From the NCBI RefSeq assembly GCF_014203275.1, contig NZ_JACHIP010000003.1:124001-188000 (forward strand): a DNA stretch of 64,000 bases, given 5' to 3'. Source of the DNA: Granulicella aggregans (GTDB taxonomy: Bacteria; Acidobacteriota; Terriglobia; Terriglobales; Acidobacteriaceae). The notes under the pieces were generated by a model, which made no database searches, was not told the DNA's origin, and worked only from the letters and a program-made list of their open reading frames with translations. Positions 53,638 to 63,279 of this stretch are shown here, piece after piece (the first letter of the stretch is position 1; each line of letters opens with the position of its first letter). The position numbers and the translations under genes were made by a program.

Positions 53638-55227
53638 CTAGTCGAGGATGCGCGCCACTACATCGTAGTCATGCGACTCAGTAATCTCCGCCCGATAGAA
53701 CGTTCCCGGCACCAGCGCCTCATGCGGCCCAAAGTCGTTGATGAGCACCTTGCCGTCGATCTCAGGAGCGTGGAGCGGAGTGCGACCCTGCCACAGTAGA
53801 TCGGTCTCTTCAGACGGTCCTTCGACCAATAGGTCGATTTCGCGGCCCACCCATGCGGCCTTCGAGCGGGTGCTGATCTTCTGCTGGAGCTTCATCAGCT
53901 TGCGGCGACGGGCTTCGATGGTGCGCTTCGGAACCTTGAGTTCCGGCGCCAACTCAAATGCGGCTGCGCCTTCTTCGTCGGAGTAGGTGAAGACGCCTAA
54001 CCAGTCGATCTCGGCTTCGCGGACGAAGTCGCAGAGGAGTTCGAAGTCCGCCTCCGTCTCGGAGGGGAAGCCGACGATGAAGCTGGTACGAATGACGATG
54101 CCGGGGACGATGCGGCGCGCCTTCGCAATCAGGTCGAGGAAGATCTGCGCGTTGCCGCCGCGCTTCATCGTCTTCAGGACGGCGGGGCTGGCGTGCTGCA
54201 GTGGCACGTCGAGATACTTGGCGATTGTGTCGTGCTTCGCCATGGTCTCGAGCAGGCGCGTGGTGACCTTGTTCGGGTAGGTGTAGAGGAAGCGCAGCCA
54301 GCGTAAGCCCGGGAGCACGGCGAGTGCGTCGAGGAGCTGCGCTAGGCCCTCTTTCAGGCCGAGGTCTTCGCCGTAGCAGGTAGTGTCCTGGCCGATGAGG
54401 GTGATCTCGCGGACGCCTTGGGCGATGAGATTCTGCGCCTCGGCGACGATCGAACCCATGCGGCGCGAGCGGAACTTGCCGCGAAGCTGCGGGATGATGC
54501 AGAAGGTACAGGGATGATCGCAGCCCTCGGCGATCTTGATGTAGGCGGATGCGCGCGGGGTGGTGAGGATGCGCGGAGTCTCGTCGGAGTAGAGGTACTC
54601 GGGGAGCGTGGAGACTGCGCCGTCCCAGGCCTCGCGTGAGAAGCGGCCGGATTGCTCGCGGGCTGCGCCTTCGGGGCGGCTAGGTATCGCCTCGATCTCT
54701 AGTTGCGCACCGACCTCCGTCGGGTGCGAGTGCTGGTGAACAGCGCTCGGGGCGCGGCTGACTAGTTCTGAACCCTGCGGGAGGATGTTGAAGAGGCCAT
54801 TCTTCGCGTGACCCGTGGGAGTCAGTCCGGCAGCGGCCAGGATCGCTTCGAGCTCGCCGGTTCCGACTACGGCATCGACTTCGGGAATGTTCTTCTGAAT
54901 CTCGTCGCGGTAGCGCTCGACCAGACAGCCGGCCACAATTAGTCGGCGCGCTTTCCCTCCGGCGGCGAGCTTGTGCTTCGCCATCTCGAGGATGGTGTTG
55001 ACGGACTCCTGCTTGGCAGAGTCGATGAAGCTGCAGGTGTTCACGACGATGATGTCCGCGTCTTCGGCGTCAGGAGTGAGCTGGGCTCCGTTGTGGTGGA
55101 GCATGCCCATCATCACTTCAGAGTCCACGAGGTTTTTGGGACAGCCGAGGGAGACGAAGCCTACTTTGGGGCGTGTTGCGGCAGCAGTTTCGGTGGGTTG
55201 AATGTCGAGCGTAGCGGGTGGAGTCAC
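53638..55227 (-). CDS. rimO: Ribosomal protein S12 methylthiotransferase RimO
   Basis: 529-aa radical-SAM enzyme that methylthiolates S12 Asp. N-terminal UPF0004 cluster ligands are Cys29, Cys65 and Cys101; the radical-SAM cluster is Cys236, Cys240 and Cys243 in EGCDHPCTFCIIPQLRG; a TRAM domain closes the protein. About 65 residues (141-208) between these domains exceed the usual length and include low-conservation sequence containing a DNA hairpin (54706-54728). GTG start at 55227. Confidence 0.94.
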   Translation of the reverse strand: MTPPATLDIQPTETAAATRPKVGFVSLGCPKNLVDSEVMMGMLHHNGAQLTPDAEDADIIVVNTCSFIDSAKQESVNTILEMAKHKLAAGGKARRLIVAGCLVERYRDEIQKNIPEVDAVVGTGELEAILAAAGLTPTGHAKNGLFNILPQGSELVSRAPSAVHQHSHPTEVGAQLEIEAIPSRPEGAAREQSGRFSREAWDGAVSTLPEYLYSDETPRILTTPRASAYIKIAEGCDHPCTFCIIPQLRGKFRSRRMGSIVAEAQNLIAQGVREITLIGQDTTCYGEDLGLKEGLAQLLDALAVLPGLRWLRFLYTYPNKVTTRLLETMAKHDTIAKYLDVPLQHASPAVLKTMKRGGNAQIFLDLIAKARRIVPGIVIRTSFIVGFPSETEADFELLCDFVREAEIDWLGVFTYSDEEGAAAFELAPELKVPKRTIEARRRKLMKLQQKISTRSKAAWVGREIDLLVEGPSEETDLLWQGRTPLHAPEIDGKVLINDFGPHEALVPGTFYRAEITESHDYDVVARILD

Positions 55228-55283
55228 AGCTCTACAGTTTACCAGCTATGGGCGCGTTTTATTCAGGAATGGAGCGAATTTCG

Positions 55284-56456
55284 TTACGTGCTCGTGGGTT
55301 GGGCCCGATGGCGGCGGAGGGCATCGAGGTGGATGACAAGCGCGATCACGCCGCCGGCAATAGTGCACAGGGCACGGCGGTGGGCAATGACGGGACCTGG
55401 CAGCGCGTTCAGCGAGAGCAGGAAGACGATGTACGAGGTCAGGCAGGTCGAGAAGAGCGCGTAATTGACGGAGTTCGTGACATAGCCGAGGAAAGCGGCC
55501 AGCGTCGCCAGGATTGCGAGCACGATGGGGTCGGGATGCAGGTGGGCCAGGGCGAAGGTGGAGAGGACAGCCCCGGCAAGCGTTCCGCCGATGCGCATCA
55601 GGGCGCGGACGAAGGTCTCGAAGAAAGCGGGTTTCTGGACAAGGAGGGCCGTCATCGGGATCCAGTAGCCGGATTGAATGCCAAGGCGGCGATAGGCCTC
55701 CGCAGAAAGGACGACGGTGAGCGTGAGGCGGATGGCGTAAGTGAAGCTGGCAGTATGCGAGAGTCTCGGCAGCGAGAGCGGAATCTCACGGAGCGCGTGA
55801 AGTGTGCGGCGACGCGCCTCTGAGTGTGCATGGAGGATGAGGTCGGAGGTCTGTTCCAGGGGCGACTGGATGGCGAGGCGGTGGAATTCGAAGAGCTGAG
55901 CCTTTAATTCGGGAATCAGGTGGAGAGTGCAGGAGGTGATGAGGATCTGCAGCGCTCCCCCGGCGAAGAGGAGCAGGGCCCGCTCGCAGGCGGCGCGAGG
56001 GCCAGCGGGGAAAGCGGAGGTGACGAAGAGGGTCACCGCAGCCTGCTGGCCGACCCAGGCAATCCCTGCCGCGCGCGCGGTGAGCAGACCGTAGACGAAA
56101 CTCCAGACGCCGGCGGCGATCAGGATCTCGTAGCCGTGGTGGCCGACCGTCATGCCGACAACAGTGGAAATGGCCATGGCAAAGGTGGCGAAGATCATCG
56201 GCGCAAGGCGGGAGTCGGCGATGCGCTGGTTGACGCCAAATCCAATGGTCATGGCTCCGCCACCCGCGATCAAGCCCGCGGAGGGATGGCCGACAAGAAC
56301 TCCGATAACGAGACAGAGTGCGATGGAGATGCAGCAGAGGGCCGGAATGGCGAACGAGGCCTTCGACCAGTCAAAGGTGTAGAGGTCGGCGAAGTAGGGA
56401 TGAGCTACGGGCGAAGAAGGGAACAGGTTTGCTTGCGGATTTTCGGTGACAGCCAC
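55284..56456 (-). CDS. FUSC-family inner-membrane protein
   Basis: 390-aa protein of the FUSC/aromatic-acid-exporter-like family. Two sets of helices flank a central soluble segment (about 210-270): first set from FAIPALCCISIALCLVIGV, second from FTYAIRLTLTVVLSAEAYRR with GYWIPMTALLVQKPAFFETFVR, a family signature. The GTG at 56456 lies 5 nt after the stop of the upstream gene, so they are likely co-transcribed; an earlier in-frame start would run inside that gene. Substrate unknown. Confidence 0.84.
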   Translation of the reverse strand: MAVTENPQANLFPSSPVAHPYFADLYTFDWSKASFAIPALCCISIALCLVIGVLVGHPSAGLIAGGGAMTIGFGVNQRIADSRLAPMIFATFAMAISTVVGMTVGHHGYEILIAAGVWSFVYGLLTARAAGIAWVGQQAAVTLFVTSAFPAGPRAACERALLLFAGGALQILITSCTLHLIPELKAQLFEFHRLAIQSPLEQTSDLILHAHSEARRRTLHALREIPLSLPRLSHTASFTYAIRLTLTVVLSAEAYRRLGIQSGYWIPMTALLVQKPAFFETFVRALMRIGGTLAGAVLSTFALAHLHPDPIVLAILATLAAFLGYVTNSVNYALFSTCLTSYIVFLLSLNALPGPVIAHRRALCTIAGGVIALVIHLDALRRHRAQPTST

Positions 56457-56461
56457 TCGTT

Positions 56462-57784
56462 TTATGATGCCGGATGCGCTGCGGGCCGAGCCGGCAGTGC
56501 TGGCTCCGATGCTGTCTGCCAGGTCGTACCCAGTTCCTGGAAGAGGAAAAACGTGTGGTCGGGCATTCTCGTTGCCAGCAGGTCGTCTTTTGGCTTGGAC
56601 GCCAGTATCCACCACGCGATGGGTGCCTTGGCAATGTCGTAACCGGCGTCGTGGAGCAGGCAAAGGCTTACTCTTCCACTCTGCTGCTGGGCTTGTGCAG
56701 TCAGGGACTTTCCTGCCTCATGGTTGGCGACCATGGTGACCAGCCCGGCACCGGGAATGACGACTCCTGCTGCATCGCCCGCAATGCGCGCGGCCGTCAT
56801 CTTGTGATGGGCCGGTACATCGCGGAGAGTCTGTTTTTCAAGGGCTTCAGCGATGCTATCGGCGAGAATAGCGGCCAACTGAGCGTCCTCTGGCAACCGT
56901 TCGACGACCTGGTAGGGAATGAGGATGATGCCGCTTGGCATAGACCAGGTGTCGCGATGCTTCGGCTCGTCGGTCACCTGGAAGCGGAAGTCGATCCGAG
57001 TTGGGTCGTCCTCGGAGAGCGCCTTCTGGAAGGCAGGGATAAGGCTCTTGCCGATACGATCGACGCGGGCCTGCATGGCTTCATCGTGCCAGGCGGGAAG
57101 GCGGGTCGGGTCCTTGCCGAGAAAGAACTTCGAGGTGCCACTCTGGGCATCGCCCTTATCGATCTCTTCAGGAGCATAGTCGGTCTTCACCCGAAGCCTG
57201 TCTTCGCGGTGATTGATGGTGTTGGGGGAGAAGTCGGCCTGATCCAGAACGACGATGCCGTCAGGGCGCTGCACGCCGTGGTAGCGAAGCCACTGATTGG
57301 TGTGGATGTCATCGGAGGACTTGAGCGGCGCTGCGAATGTGGCACCCAGAGTCGTAGGGATGAGCATGTAATAACCGTCGGCGCGGAGGAGTCTGCCCTC
57401 TGCTGAACTCGAGGATGCTGGGATGAGGTCGATGATGCCGACCCCGGCGACTGAACTAGCCGGCGCCGGGGAGATCGTGATTCGCTTTGCGCGGATCTCG
57501 GTCGCTTTGTGCGTCACCTCGCCGACGACCTCAACTGTCTGGCCAAGAAAGAGCGGTGGGAGGGTGCTGGCCGAGTTCGATACGAGGCGATGGATGTCTG
57601 AGGAATCGTCCCACTGCTTCACGGTGATCGAGGTCTTTGGGCTGAGGACGACGTGAATGCCATTCACGTCGAATTCGCCTGAAGGCGCGATGTGCGTCAC
57701 GAAGCCCTCGGTGAAGGTCTCGGCGTGCAGTGCTGGGCATACAAGCACAAAGATGATGGTGAGCCGGGCCAGAAGATGTCGCAT
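56462..57784 (-). CDS. Exported protein with OB-like and degenerate M48 domains
   Basis: 440-aa protein with a signal peptide (LTIIFVLVCPALHA). The N-terminal part (about 25-105) resembles DUF5666-type OB modules (GQTVEVVGEV). The C-terminal half (about 240-410) follows M48 peptidase layout: a GIILIPYQVVERL strand-turn, then LAAILADSIAEAL where LAAxLxHExxH is expected, and LLHDAGYDIAKAP where EADRxGLxLMxxAGYD would be. The zinc ligands are gone (DSIAE at 309-313), so a non-catalytic, substrate-binding or partner role is inferred. Confidence 0.68.
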   Translation of the reverse strand: MRHLLARLTIIFVLVCPALHAETFTEGFVTHIAPSGEFDVNGIHVVLSPKTSITVKQWDDSSDIHRLVSNSASTLPPLFLGQTVEVVGEVTHKATEIRAKRITISPAPASSVAGVGIIDLIPASSSSAEGRLLRADGYYMLIPTTLGATFAAPLKSSDDIHTNQWLRYHGVQRPDGIVVLDQADFSPNTINHREDRLRVKTDYAPEEIDKGDAQSGTSKFFLGKDPTRLPAWHDEAMQARVDRIGKSLIPAFQKALSEDDPTRIDFRFQVTDEPKHRDTWSMPSGIILIPYQVVERLPEDAQLAAILADSIAEALEKQTLRDVPAHHKMTAARIAGDAAGVVIPGAGLVTMVANHEAGKSLTAQAQQQSGRVSLCLLHDAGYDIAKAPIAWWILASKPKDDLLATRMPDHTFFLFQELGTTWQTASEPALPARPAAHPAS

Positions 57785-57871
57785 GGTTGCATCAGATTAG
57801 CGACATCGGCGGATTTCGTCGAGGGATTTTCCGGGTTTGGGAGAACTCCATTCCCAATGCTAAGATAAGGC

Positions 57872-57970
57872 AGTGCCGGGTCCTACGCGACGTAATCCCG
57901 CCAACCCCGCCAGGTCCGGAAGGAAGCAACGGTAACGGGTAATTACGGGCGCAGTAGGTCACCCGGTGCT
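57872..57970 (+). ncRNA. ffs: 4.5S signal recognition particle RNA
   Basis: About 99 nt small bacterial SRP RNA. Ends AGTGCCGGGT and ACCCGGTGCT pair; the apical domain has the conserved Ffh-binding bulges and GGAA tetraloop (CAGGTCCGGAAGGAAGCAAC). A T-run follows at 57976-57979. It lies between divergent genes. Confidence 0.94.
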
Positions 57971-58095
57971 ACTAACTTTTCCCCCTCACAATCTGGGTTG
58001 AACTGGCGGTTGCGGAGACGGTATGTTCGCTGGCCGACAATCGCTCGCCGTGTGCGGCGATGGTCGACAAACCTAAGAAATGAATCCTCGCTCAT

Positions 58096-58124
58096 TTGTA
58101 ATAGTTTTGTATCCTGTTTAATGA
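58096..58124 (+). promoter_or_regulatory. Candidate fabH promoter
   Basis: TTGTAA (58096-58101), 17-nt spacer, TAATGA (58119-58124), about 20 nt before the fabH start. The -10 is weak and the leader would be short. Confidence 0.35.
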
Positions 58125-58143
58125 ATCATGTTGAGGTGAGGGA

Positions 58144-59169
58144 TTGAGTTTCAGTTTGAAGCCGCGCGAACAGGCGCGGACCCAGGGTATTGCAAAGATC
58201 ACATCTGTTGGGGCTTATGTTCCACCACGGTTGCTGACGAACGCGGATCTCGAAAAGATGGTCGAGACCAACGACGCATGGATTGTCGAGCGGACGGGCA
58301 TTCGGCAGCGCCACTTGGTCGACGCGGGCGTGGCTACGAGCGATCTGGCGGCGGAGGCAGCGCGGGACTGCCTGGCAAAGCGCGGCATCGAAGCGAGTGA
58401 ACTGGATGCGATCCTGGTTGCGACCGTAACCCCGGATATGATGTTTCCCGCGACAGCCTGCCTGGTGCAGGAGAAGATCGGAGCGAAGGGCGCTTGGGGG
58501 TTCGATCTCTCGGCCGCTTGTTCAGGCTTTCTGTATGCGTTACAGATGGGCGCGAAGCTGATTGAATCGGGCGCGCATAAGAAGATCATGGTGATCGGGG
58601 CGGACGTGATGAGTTCGATCCTGGACTACACCGACCGGTCGACGTGCATCCTGTTTGGCGATGGCGCAGGCGCAGTGTTGCTGGAAGCTGGCGAGCCGGA
58701 CGATGTTGGGTTTGTTGACTTCGTGCATGAGATTGATGGTTCTGGGGCGACCTCGCTCTACATGCCTGGCGGCGGGAGCCTGCATCCTTCGACGGTGGAA
58801 ACGGTCCAGGCGAAGATGCACTTCGTCCATCAGGAAGGCGGGGCGGTCTTCAAGGTGGCGGTGCGCAAGATGGCGGAGCTAAGCGAGACGCTACTGACAC
58901 GCAATGGGCTTACGGCGGCGGATGTTGATCTCTTTATTCCGCATCAGGCGAACAAGCGGATCATCCTCGCGACTGCTGAGCGGCTCGGCATGCCCGAAGA
59001 GAAGATCGTCATCAACATCGGAGAGTACGGAAACACGACCGGTGGAACGATTCCGCTGGCCATGCACACCGCGCTTGAAGAGGGGCGCTTGAAGAAGGGG
59101 ATGACGGTACTTCTCGCTTCCTTCGGCGGCGGGTATACCGTGGGAGCTACTCTACTTCGCTGGGAATAA
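58144..59169 (+). CDS. fabH: 3-oxoacyl-ACP synthase III (FabH)
   Basis: 341-aa condensing enzyme starting fatty-acid synthesis. Catalytic triad: Cys126 in DLSAACSGF, His267 in IPHQANKRI and Asn297 in [11 protein letters not shown]. Length is normal for the family. The TTG at 58144 follows GAGGTGA by 4 nt; the first 15 residues are a short non-family tail. It stands alone rather than in a plsX-fabD cluster, so its acyl-CoA preference (acetyl or branched) cannot be told. Confidence 0.94.
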   Translation: MSFSLKPREQARTQGIAKITSVGAYVPPRLLTNADLEKMVETNDAWIVERTGIRQRHLVDAGVATSDLAAEAARDCLAKRGIEASELDAILVATVTPDMMFPATACLVQEKIGAKGAWGFDLSAACSGFLYALQMGAKLIESGAHKKIMVIGADVMSSILDYTDRSTCILFGDGAGAVLLEAGEPDDVGFVDFVHEIDGSGATSLYMPGGGSLHPSTVETVQAKMHFVHQEGGAVFKVAVRKMAELSETLLTRNGLTAADVDLFIPHQANKRIILATAERLGMPEEKIVINIGEYGNTTGGTIPLAMHTALEEGRLKKGMTVLLASFGGGYTVGATLLRWE

Positions 59170-59204
59170 GGCAGGGTTGTGAGAGAAAAGAACGGGTGTA
59201 GGAG

Positions 59205-59234
59205 GGCGAGGCCAAAGGGGCTTCGCCTTTCTCT
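59205..59234 (+). terminator. Terminator after fabH
   Basis: 9-bp stem with one wobble (59205-59213 with 59219-59227), 5-nt loop, then TTTCTC and TTTT. Confidence 0.7.
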
Positions 59235-59313
59235 TTTGTGGGTCTATGAACCTTTATCGCGGGCACGCGTATCTGAGGCTGTACACTTTCGCAAACTTTG
59301 AGGCGGTATTCAG

Positions 59314-60003
59314 ATGACGCATGATCCGTTGTGGATGAGGGTGTTTCTCGGGGTACATATCGCGGCGGGAGCGTCGTCGTTTCTGCTTGCGCCTGTGGCG
59401 CTGGCTACAGCCAAGGGCGGTAAGGCGCACCGCTTGTGGGGAACGGTCTACCTGTGGTCGATGGGGATCGTCGCGGCGACTGCCTTACCGATGGCGCTGT
59501 ACCGGCCGGTGCTGTTCCTGGCGCTGGTCGCGGTCTTCAGCTTCTATGCGGCGTTCTCTGGGTACAGAGTCACGAAGCTGAAGGCGCTTGCAAGGGACGG
59601 CAGCGCCGAGCCGATCGACTGGATCGCAGGGGCGATCACGTTCTGCTCCAGTGCGGCTCTGGCGGCTCTGGGAGCGTTCCGGCCTGCATTCGTCCAGAAC
59701 ATGGGGATCGTGGCGATTGTCTTCGGATTTCTCGGCATGCGGCTGGCCAGCGTGCAGATGATCAGCTTCGTGCGTAAGCCCACGGAGAAGATGTTCTGGT
59801 GGTATTCACACCTGGGGAACATGATCGCCAGCTATATCGCGGCATGGACGGCGTTCTCTGTGGTGACGCTGCCGCGTTTCTTCGGGAATAACTTTCTATT
59901 CTGGCTTTGGCCCACTGCGATTGGGGTGCCCGCGATTGTGCTGACTACGGCCTACTACAAGCGAAAGTTTGCGCCGAAGAGCAAGGCAACGGCCGTGGCT
60001 TAG
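59314..60003 (+). CDS. DUF2306-like membrane protein
   Basis: 229-aa polytopic membrane protein with about 7 helices. The opening HIAAGASSFLLAPVALATAKGGKAHRLWG matches the DUF2306-type signature in which a His in helix 1 and a His after a GGxxHRxxG turn may bind haem; a third His lies in WWYSHLGNM. Function unknown. The last 4 nt overlap the convergent DedA-like stop. Confidence 0.8.
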   Translation: MTHDPLWMRVFLGVHIAAGASSFLLAPVALATAKGGKAHRLWGTVYLWSMGIVAATALPMALYRPVLFLALVAVFSFYAAFSGYRVTKLKALARDGSAEPIDWIAGAITFCSSAALAALGAFRPAFVQNMGIVAIVFGFLGMRLASVQMISFVRKPTEKMFWWYSHLGNMIASYIAAWTAFSVVTLPRFFGNNFLFWLWPTAIGVPAIVLTTAYYKRKFAPKSKATAVA

Positions 60004-60698
60004 CTTGCCTCGGGCTCGGCCGCGTGAGAGCCGACAGAGCGCGAGGTCTGGTAGAGCTTCCAGAAGGCAATCGCGCAGCCGACGAGGATGATGCTCCACA
60101 CAGCGACCAGGATGGTCGTCGCCCACTTTTGCGAGAACGCGTTCCAGATGCGCAGGATGTGGCGGCCGTAGTAGATGCCGAGGAACGCGGCAATGGCGTG
60201 ACGGATGGCGCGGCTGATGGTGAAGGTCCACATGAACGTTGTCCGCGACATGTTGAGAGCTCCCGCCGCCAACACGAAGGGGCTGAGCGGCATGGGCGGG
60301 GGAAGAAGCGCAGGCAGAGCGACAGCGAGGATGGCATGATGCTGCATCCAGCCGCAGACTCGGTTGAAGATGCGGGCGGGGACGTGCTTTTGAAGAAACG
60401 CCATGCCGCCGGCGTGGCCGACCTGGTAGCTGAAGAAGCCGCCGACGGCCGAACCCGCAGTCGCAAGCACCACCAGTAGAAGCCAGTTGGTTTTCTGCGC
60501 CGCTAGCAACACGATCATGATGTCGGTCAGGCCAGGTATGGGGAGGGGGACGAAGGACGAGTCGACGATCGAGATGAAGAAGAGCCCAAAGACGCCGAAG
60601 TGAAGCATCATGTGGAGAAGCTTGTTGGAGTGGTGGCCCGGGCGCGCCGCCTCCTTTGCAGTCTGGATGAGGGCGAGAGTGGCGGGGGAGATCGTCAT
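60000..60698 (-). CDS. VTT/DedA-like membrane protein
   Basis: 232-aa membrane protein of the VTT (SNARE-associated/DedA-like) group. Seen: FISIVDSSFVPLPIPGLTDIMIVLLA, then GSAVGGFFSYQVGHAGGMAFLQKH, then ALPALLPPPMPLSPFVLAAGALNMSR. Known relatives act in lipid-carrier flipping or membrane homeostasis; no specific role is visible here. Convergent overlap of 4 nt with the previous gene. Confidence 0.83.
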   Translation of the reverse strand: MTISPATLALIQTAKEAARPGHHSNKLLHMMLHFGVFGLFFISIVDSSFVPLPIPGLTDIMIVLLAAQKTNWLLLVVLATAGSAVGGFFSYQVGHAGGMAFLQKHVPARIFNRVCGWMQHHAILAVALPALLPPPMPLSPFVLAAGALNMSRTTFMWTFTISRAIRHAIAAFLGIYYGRHILRIWNAFSQKWATTILVAVWSIILVGCAIAFWKLYQTSRSVGSHAAEPEAS

Positions 60699-60775
60699 GG
60701 TCCTCGCGGCGATGCAGTCCTTATTGTGACGCTGGAGCGACCGGCAAGGTCTCTCACCGCGTCAAGATACTTCGA

Positions 60776-61627
60776 TTAGATGAAACGAAGCTGTGGGAGC
60801 GCGGGCAGAAGATCAATCTCCGCCGCGTAACTGCGGAAGAGGCGAATTGCTTCGATGCAGCGCTCGTCCAGCGAATAATGGATGTTGTGCGTAAGGTAAT
60901 CGCGGATGGTGGACGGTGGAATCGCGATGCGGGGCGACCACTCCGCGACAAGCTCTTCGACGTGAGTGAGACCATGGACGCGTGACTGGTTGAGATCGTC
61001 GATGAGCTGGGCAGGTGAAGTGACGGCCTCGGGGCGGACTGCCCAGACTGCGGCAACCCATGGAAGACCGGTGCGCGTCGTCCACTCGTGCGCGATATCG
61101 AACCACTGGCAGGGCCCGACCTGCGCTTCGACAGAGGCGCGGGCCTCGAGCGCCAGGAGAGCGGGGTCTCCGATGAGTAGAGCTGCATCCGCTGATTGCA
61201 GCATCGCAACCGGATCGGCAGTATGAGGAACGAAGGTCGGCGACGAACCAAAAAACTTGCGAAAGAGAATGTTGGCGTAGGCGAGCGAACTGCGCGAGGC
61301 CGTGTCCGCAGCGACGGTCTTTACCTCCGCGAGCGGACGGTCGCCGCGCACGATCAGTTGGATGGAGCGCACGCGGTCGAGCGATGCGATGGTGCAGCCC
61401 GGAACGATCGCAAGGTCTGGCGTGAGCGCGGCGATGGGGATGAGGCCGAGATCTGAGGAACCTCCAGCAAGGCTGGCGGCGCACTGCGCGGGTAACATTC
61501 GCTCGATCGAGTAGCGGTTGGCAAGATCTGCTGCGAGAGGCGGATGTTCGAGGTCCCACATCAGCGGCGCGGGGTTCAGAAAGTCAATCGCTGCAATACG
61601 GAGTCGTTGATCGGGAGGTGATGTCAT
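60776..61627 (-). CDS. mqnA: Chorismate dehydratase MqnA
   Basis: 283-aa enzyme making 3-enolpyruvylbenzoate from chorismate, the first step of futalosine-type menaquinone synthesis. Fold and motifs: RIAAIDFLNPAPLMW, GGSSDLGLIPIAAL, DTASRSSLAYANILF, AALLIGDPALLA, and WTTRTGLPWVAAVWAVRP. Standard length. No other mqn gene is in the window. The ATG at 61627 is the only sensible start. Confidence 0.92.
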   Translation of the reverse strand: MTSPPDQRLRIAAIDFLNPAPLMWDLEHPPLAADLANRYSIERMLPAQCAASLAGGSSDLGLIPIAALTPDLAIVPGCTIASLDRVRSIQLIVRGDRPLAEVKTVAADTASRSSLAYANILFRKFFGSSPTFVPHTADPVAMLQSADAALLIGDPALLALEARASVEAQVGPCQWFDIAHEWTTRTGLPWVAAVWAVRPEAVTSPAQLIDDLNQSRVHGLTHVEELVAEWSPRIAIPPSTIRDYLTHNIHYSLDERCIEAIRLFRSYAAEIDLLPALPQLRFI

Positions 61628-61785
61628 CTTTCAAAAGATTAGATGACAGAGAGAACGAGTCGATGCGCCATTGTTCCGGATTGGGACACGGTCACTTTCG
61701 TTACAGATATCCAGAGGCTGCGCGGTACTCCATCCTGCGATGATGCCGATGACGTCATCTCGCGAAGGTCGCGATGGAGGCGAGG

Positions 61786-62577
61786 ATGACTCTGACATGG
61801 AGCGGCGAAGTTGGACAACGGACGGTGCTGGCGGGAGTGCTTGCGGCAGTCTTGGTGATCTCCTCTTCGGGCGTGGCACTTGGACAGGTTACGCCCGGCG
61901 AATGGCACACCTACACCTATCGCGGCCCGGCAACGATCTCTGTTGCGACGCTGAAGATTCCCGCGAGTGCCTGGAGGCACTTCGAGAAGGCAAGGTCGCT
62001 GGCGCTGAAGCATCGCGCGGCGGAGTCTGAGACGGAAAGCGGAAAAGCGCTGGCGATAGCCCCAACCTTTGCCGCTGCCCACATCCTGCAGGCGAGCCAA
62101 CAGTTGGCGCTGAAGGACTACGCAGGGGCCATTGCGAATGTGGATCAGGCAAGAAAGAGTGAACCGGATGCGCAGTGGTCGGGATTGATCCTGGCGGGAG
62201 CGTACAACAGCCTCCGTCGCTACGGAGACGCCATGGAAGTGATTCTGAGCCTTGATGGCTCGGAGGCGGAGTGTTGGCAGGCGAAGTACGAACATGCGCG
62301 TGCGGCGATTGGCCTGGGTGATGTCGATGAGGCGCTGAGGTGGAGTTCCGCGGCCTGGGAAGCCGCTCCTCACAACTTCTCCGACGCTATCCTGATGCGT
62401 TCCAATGCGCTGATCCTGGCGCACCATTGGACCGAGGCCTCCGACAAGCTCTACGCCTACCTTGCGATGCCGGGAGCGCAACCGCATCGGGAAGAGGCGA
62501 GGGCCGCACTGGACAATGTGACGCAGAGGATGAAGGCGGAGCACAAGCCGCAGGGAGTTACCCTGGCATCGCGATAG
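61786..62577 (+). CDS. Exported TPR-repeat protein
   Basis: 263-aa protein with a signal peptide (GVLAAVLVISSSGVALGQ) and about five tetratricopeptide repeats from residue 60 (for example AAAHILQASQQLALKDYAGAIA and AIGLGDVDEALRWSSAAWEA). It likely mediates protein contacts in the periplasm. The ATG at 61786 has GGAGG 5 nt upstream; an ATG at 61774 would overlap that element. No partner gene is evident. Confidence 0.82.
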   Translation: MTLTWSGEVGQRTVLAGVLAAVLVISSSGVALGQVTPGEWHTYTYRGPATISVATLKIPASAWRHFEKARSLALKHRAAESETESGKALAIAPTFAAAHILQASQQLALKDYAGAIANVDQARKSEPDAQWSGLILAGAYNSLRRYGDAMEVILSLDGSEAECWQAKYEHARAAIGLGDVDEALRWSSAAWEAAPHNFSDAILMRSNALILAHHWTEASDKLYAYLAMPGAQPHREEARAALDNVTQRMKAEHKPQGVTLASR

Positions 62578-62697
62578 ACCGCAGTCAATTCCTTTTCCAG
62601 AGATGCTGTAACCTTCCCGGGCCGTTCGACTCGAATGGCCATTGCGGGGCGGCGATGTGGCTGGATGTTTCCCTTGCATTATCGAAAGGGATACATC

Positions 62698-63273
62698 ATG
62701 TCGCTTCAACGAAAGATCAAGTTTCTTGCACTTCCAGCCTTGTTGCTGGCCTTTTGGCTATTACAGCCGCGGAGTTTTGCCGCAACCCCTGCGGTTGGAG
62801 AGAAGGCTGCCGACTTCACGCTCAAGACTCCGGATGGCCAGCCAGTAAGACTGTTCGAGCTGACAGGAAACAGCCGTGTCGTCCTGATCGTGCTGCGTGG
62901 ATATCCAGGCTACCAGTGCCCGTATTGCGTGCGGCAGGTACACGACGTGATCGAGCATGCCGCAGAGTTTCAAGCGGCCAAAGCCGAGGTGCTGTTGGTG
63001 TATCCCGGGCCTCCGGCTGAACTTGATCAGCACGCGAAGGAGTTCCTGGCAAAGCAGAACCCGCTGCCCGCAGGAGTTCACCTCGTGATCGATCCGGACT
63101 ACAGCTTCACGAACCTGTATGGCCTTCGTTGGAACGCGGAGCACGAGACCGCTTACCCTTCGACCTTCATCATCGACGGTAGCAAGACTGTTGTCTTTCG
63201 CAAGGTGTCGAAGGGCCACGGAGACCGGACTAACTCTGCCGAGATTCTTTCGGAGCTGAAGCAGGCTCGCTAA
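62698..63273 (+). CDS. Exported AhpC/TSA-type redoxin
   Basis: 191-aa thioredoxin-fold protein with a signal peptide (FLALPALLLAFWLL). The active site is in LRGYPGYQCPYCVRQ with Cys74 and Cys77, a CPYC motif, closer to thioredoxin-like peroxiredoxins than to PxxxTxxC enzymes. VYPGPPAEL and STFIIDGSKTVVFRKVS follow. Probably reduces peroxides or disulfides in the periplasm. The ATG at 62698 follows AAAGGG. Confidence 0.85.
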   Translation: MSLQRKIKFLALPALLLAFWLLQPRSFAATPAVGEKAADFTLKTPDGQPVRLFELTGNSRVVLIVLRGYPGYQCPYCVRQVHDVIEHAAEFQAAKAEVLLVYPGPPAELDQHAKEFLAKQNPLPAGVHLVIDPDYSFTNLYGLRWNAEHETAYPSTFIIDGSKTVVFRKVSKGHGDRTNSAEILSELKQAR

Positions 63274-63279
63274 GCGAGC

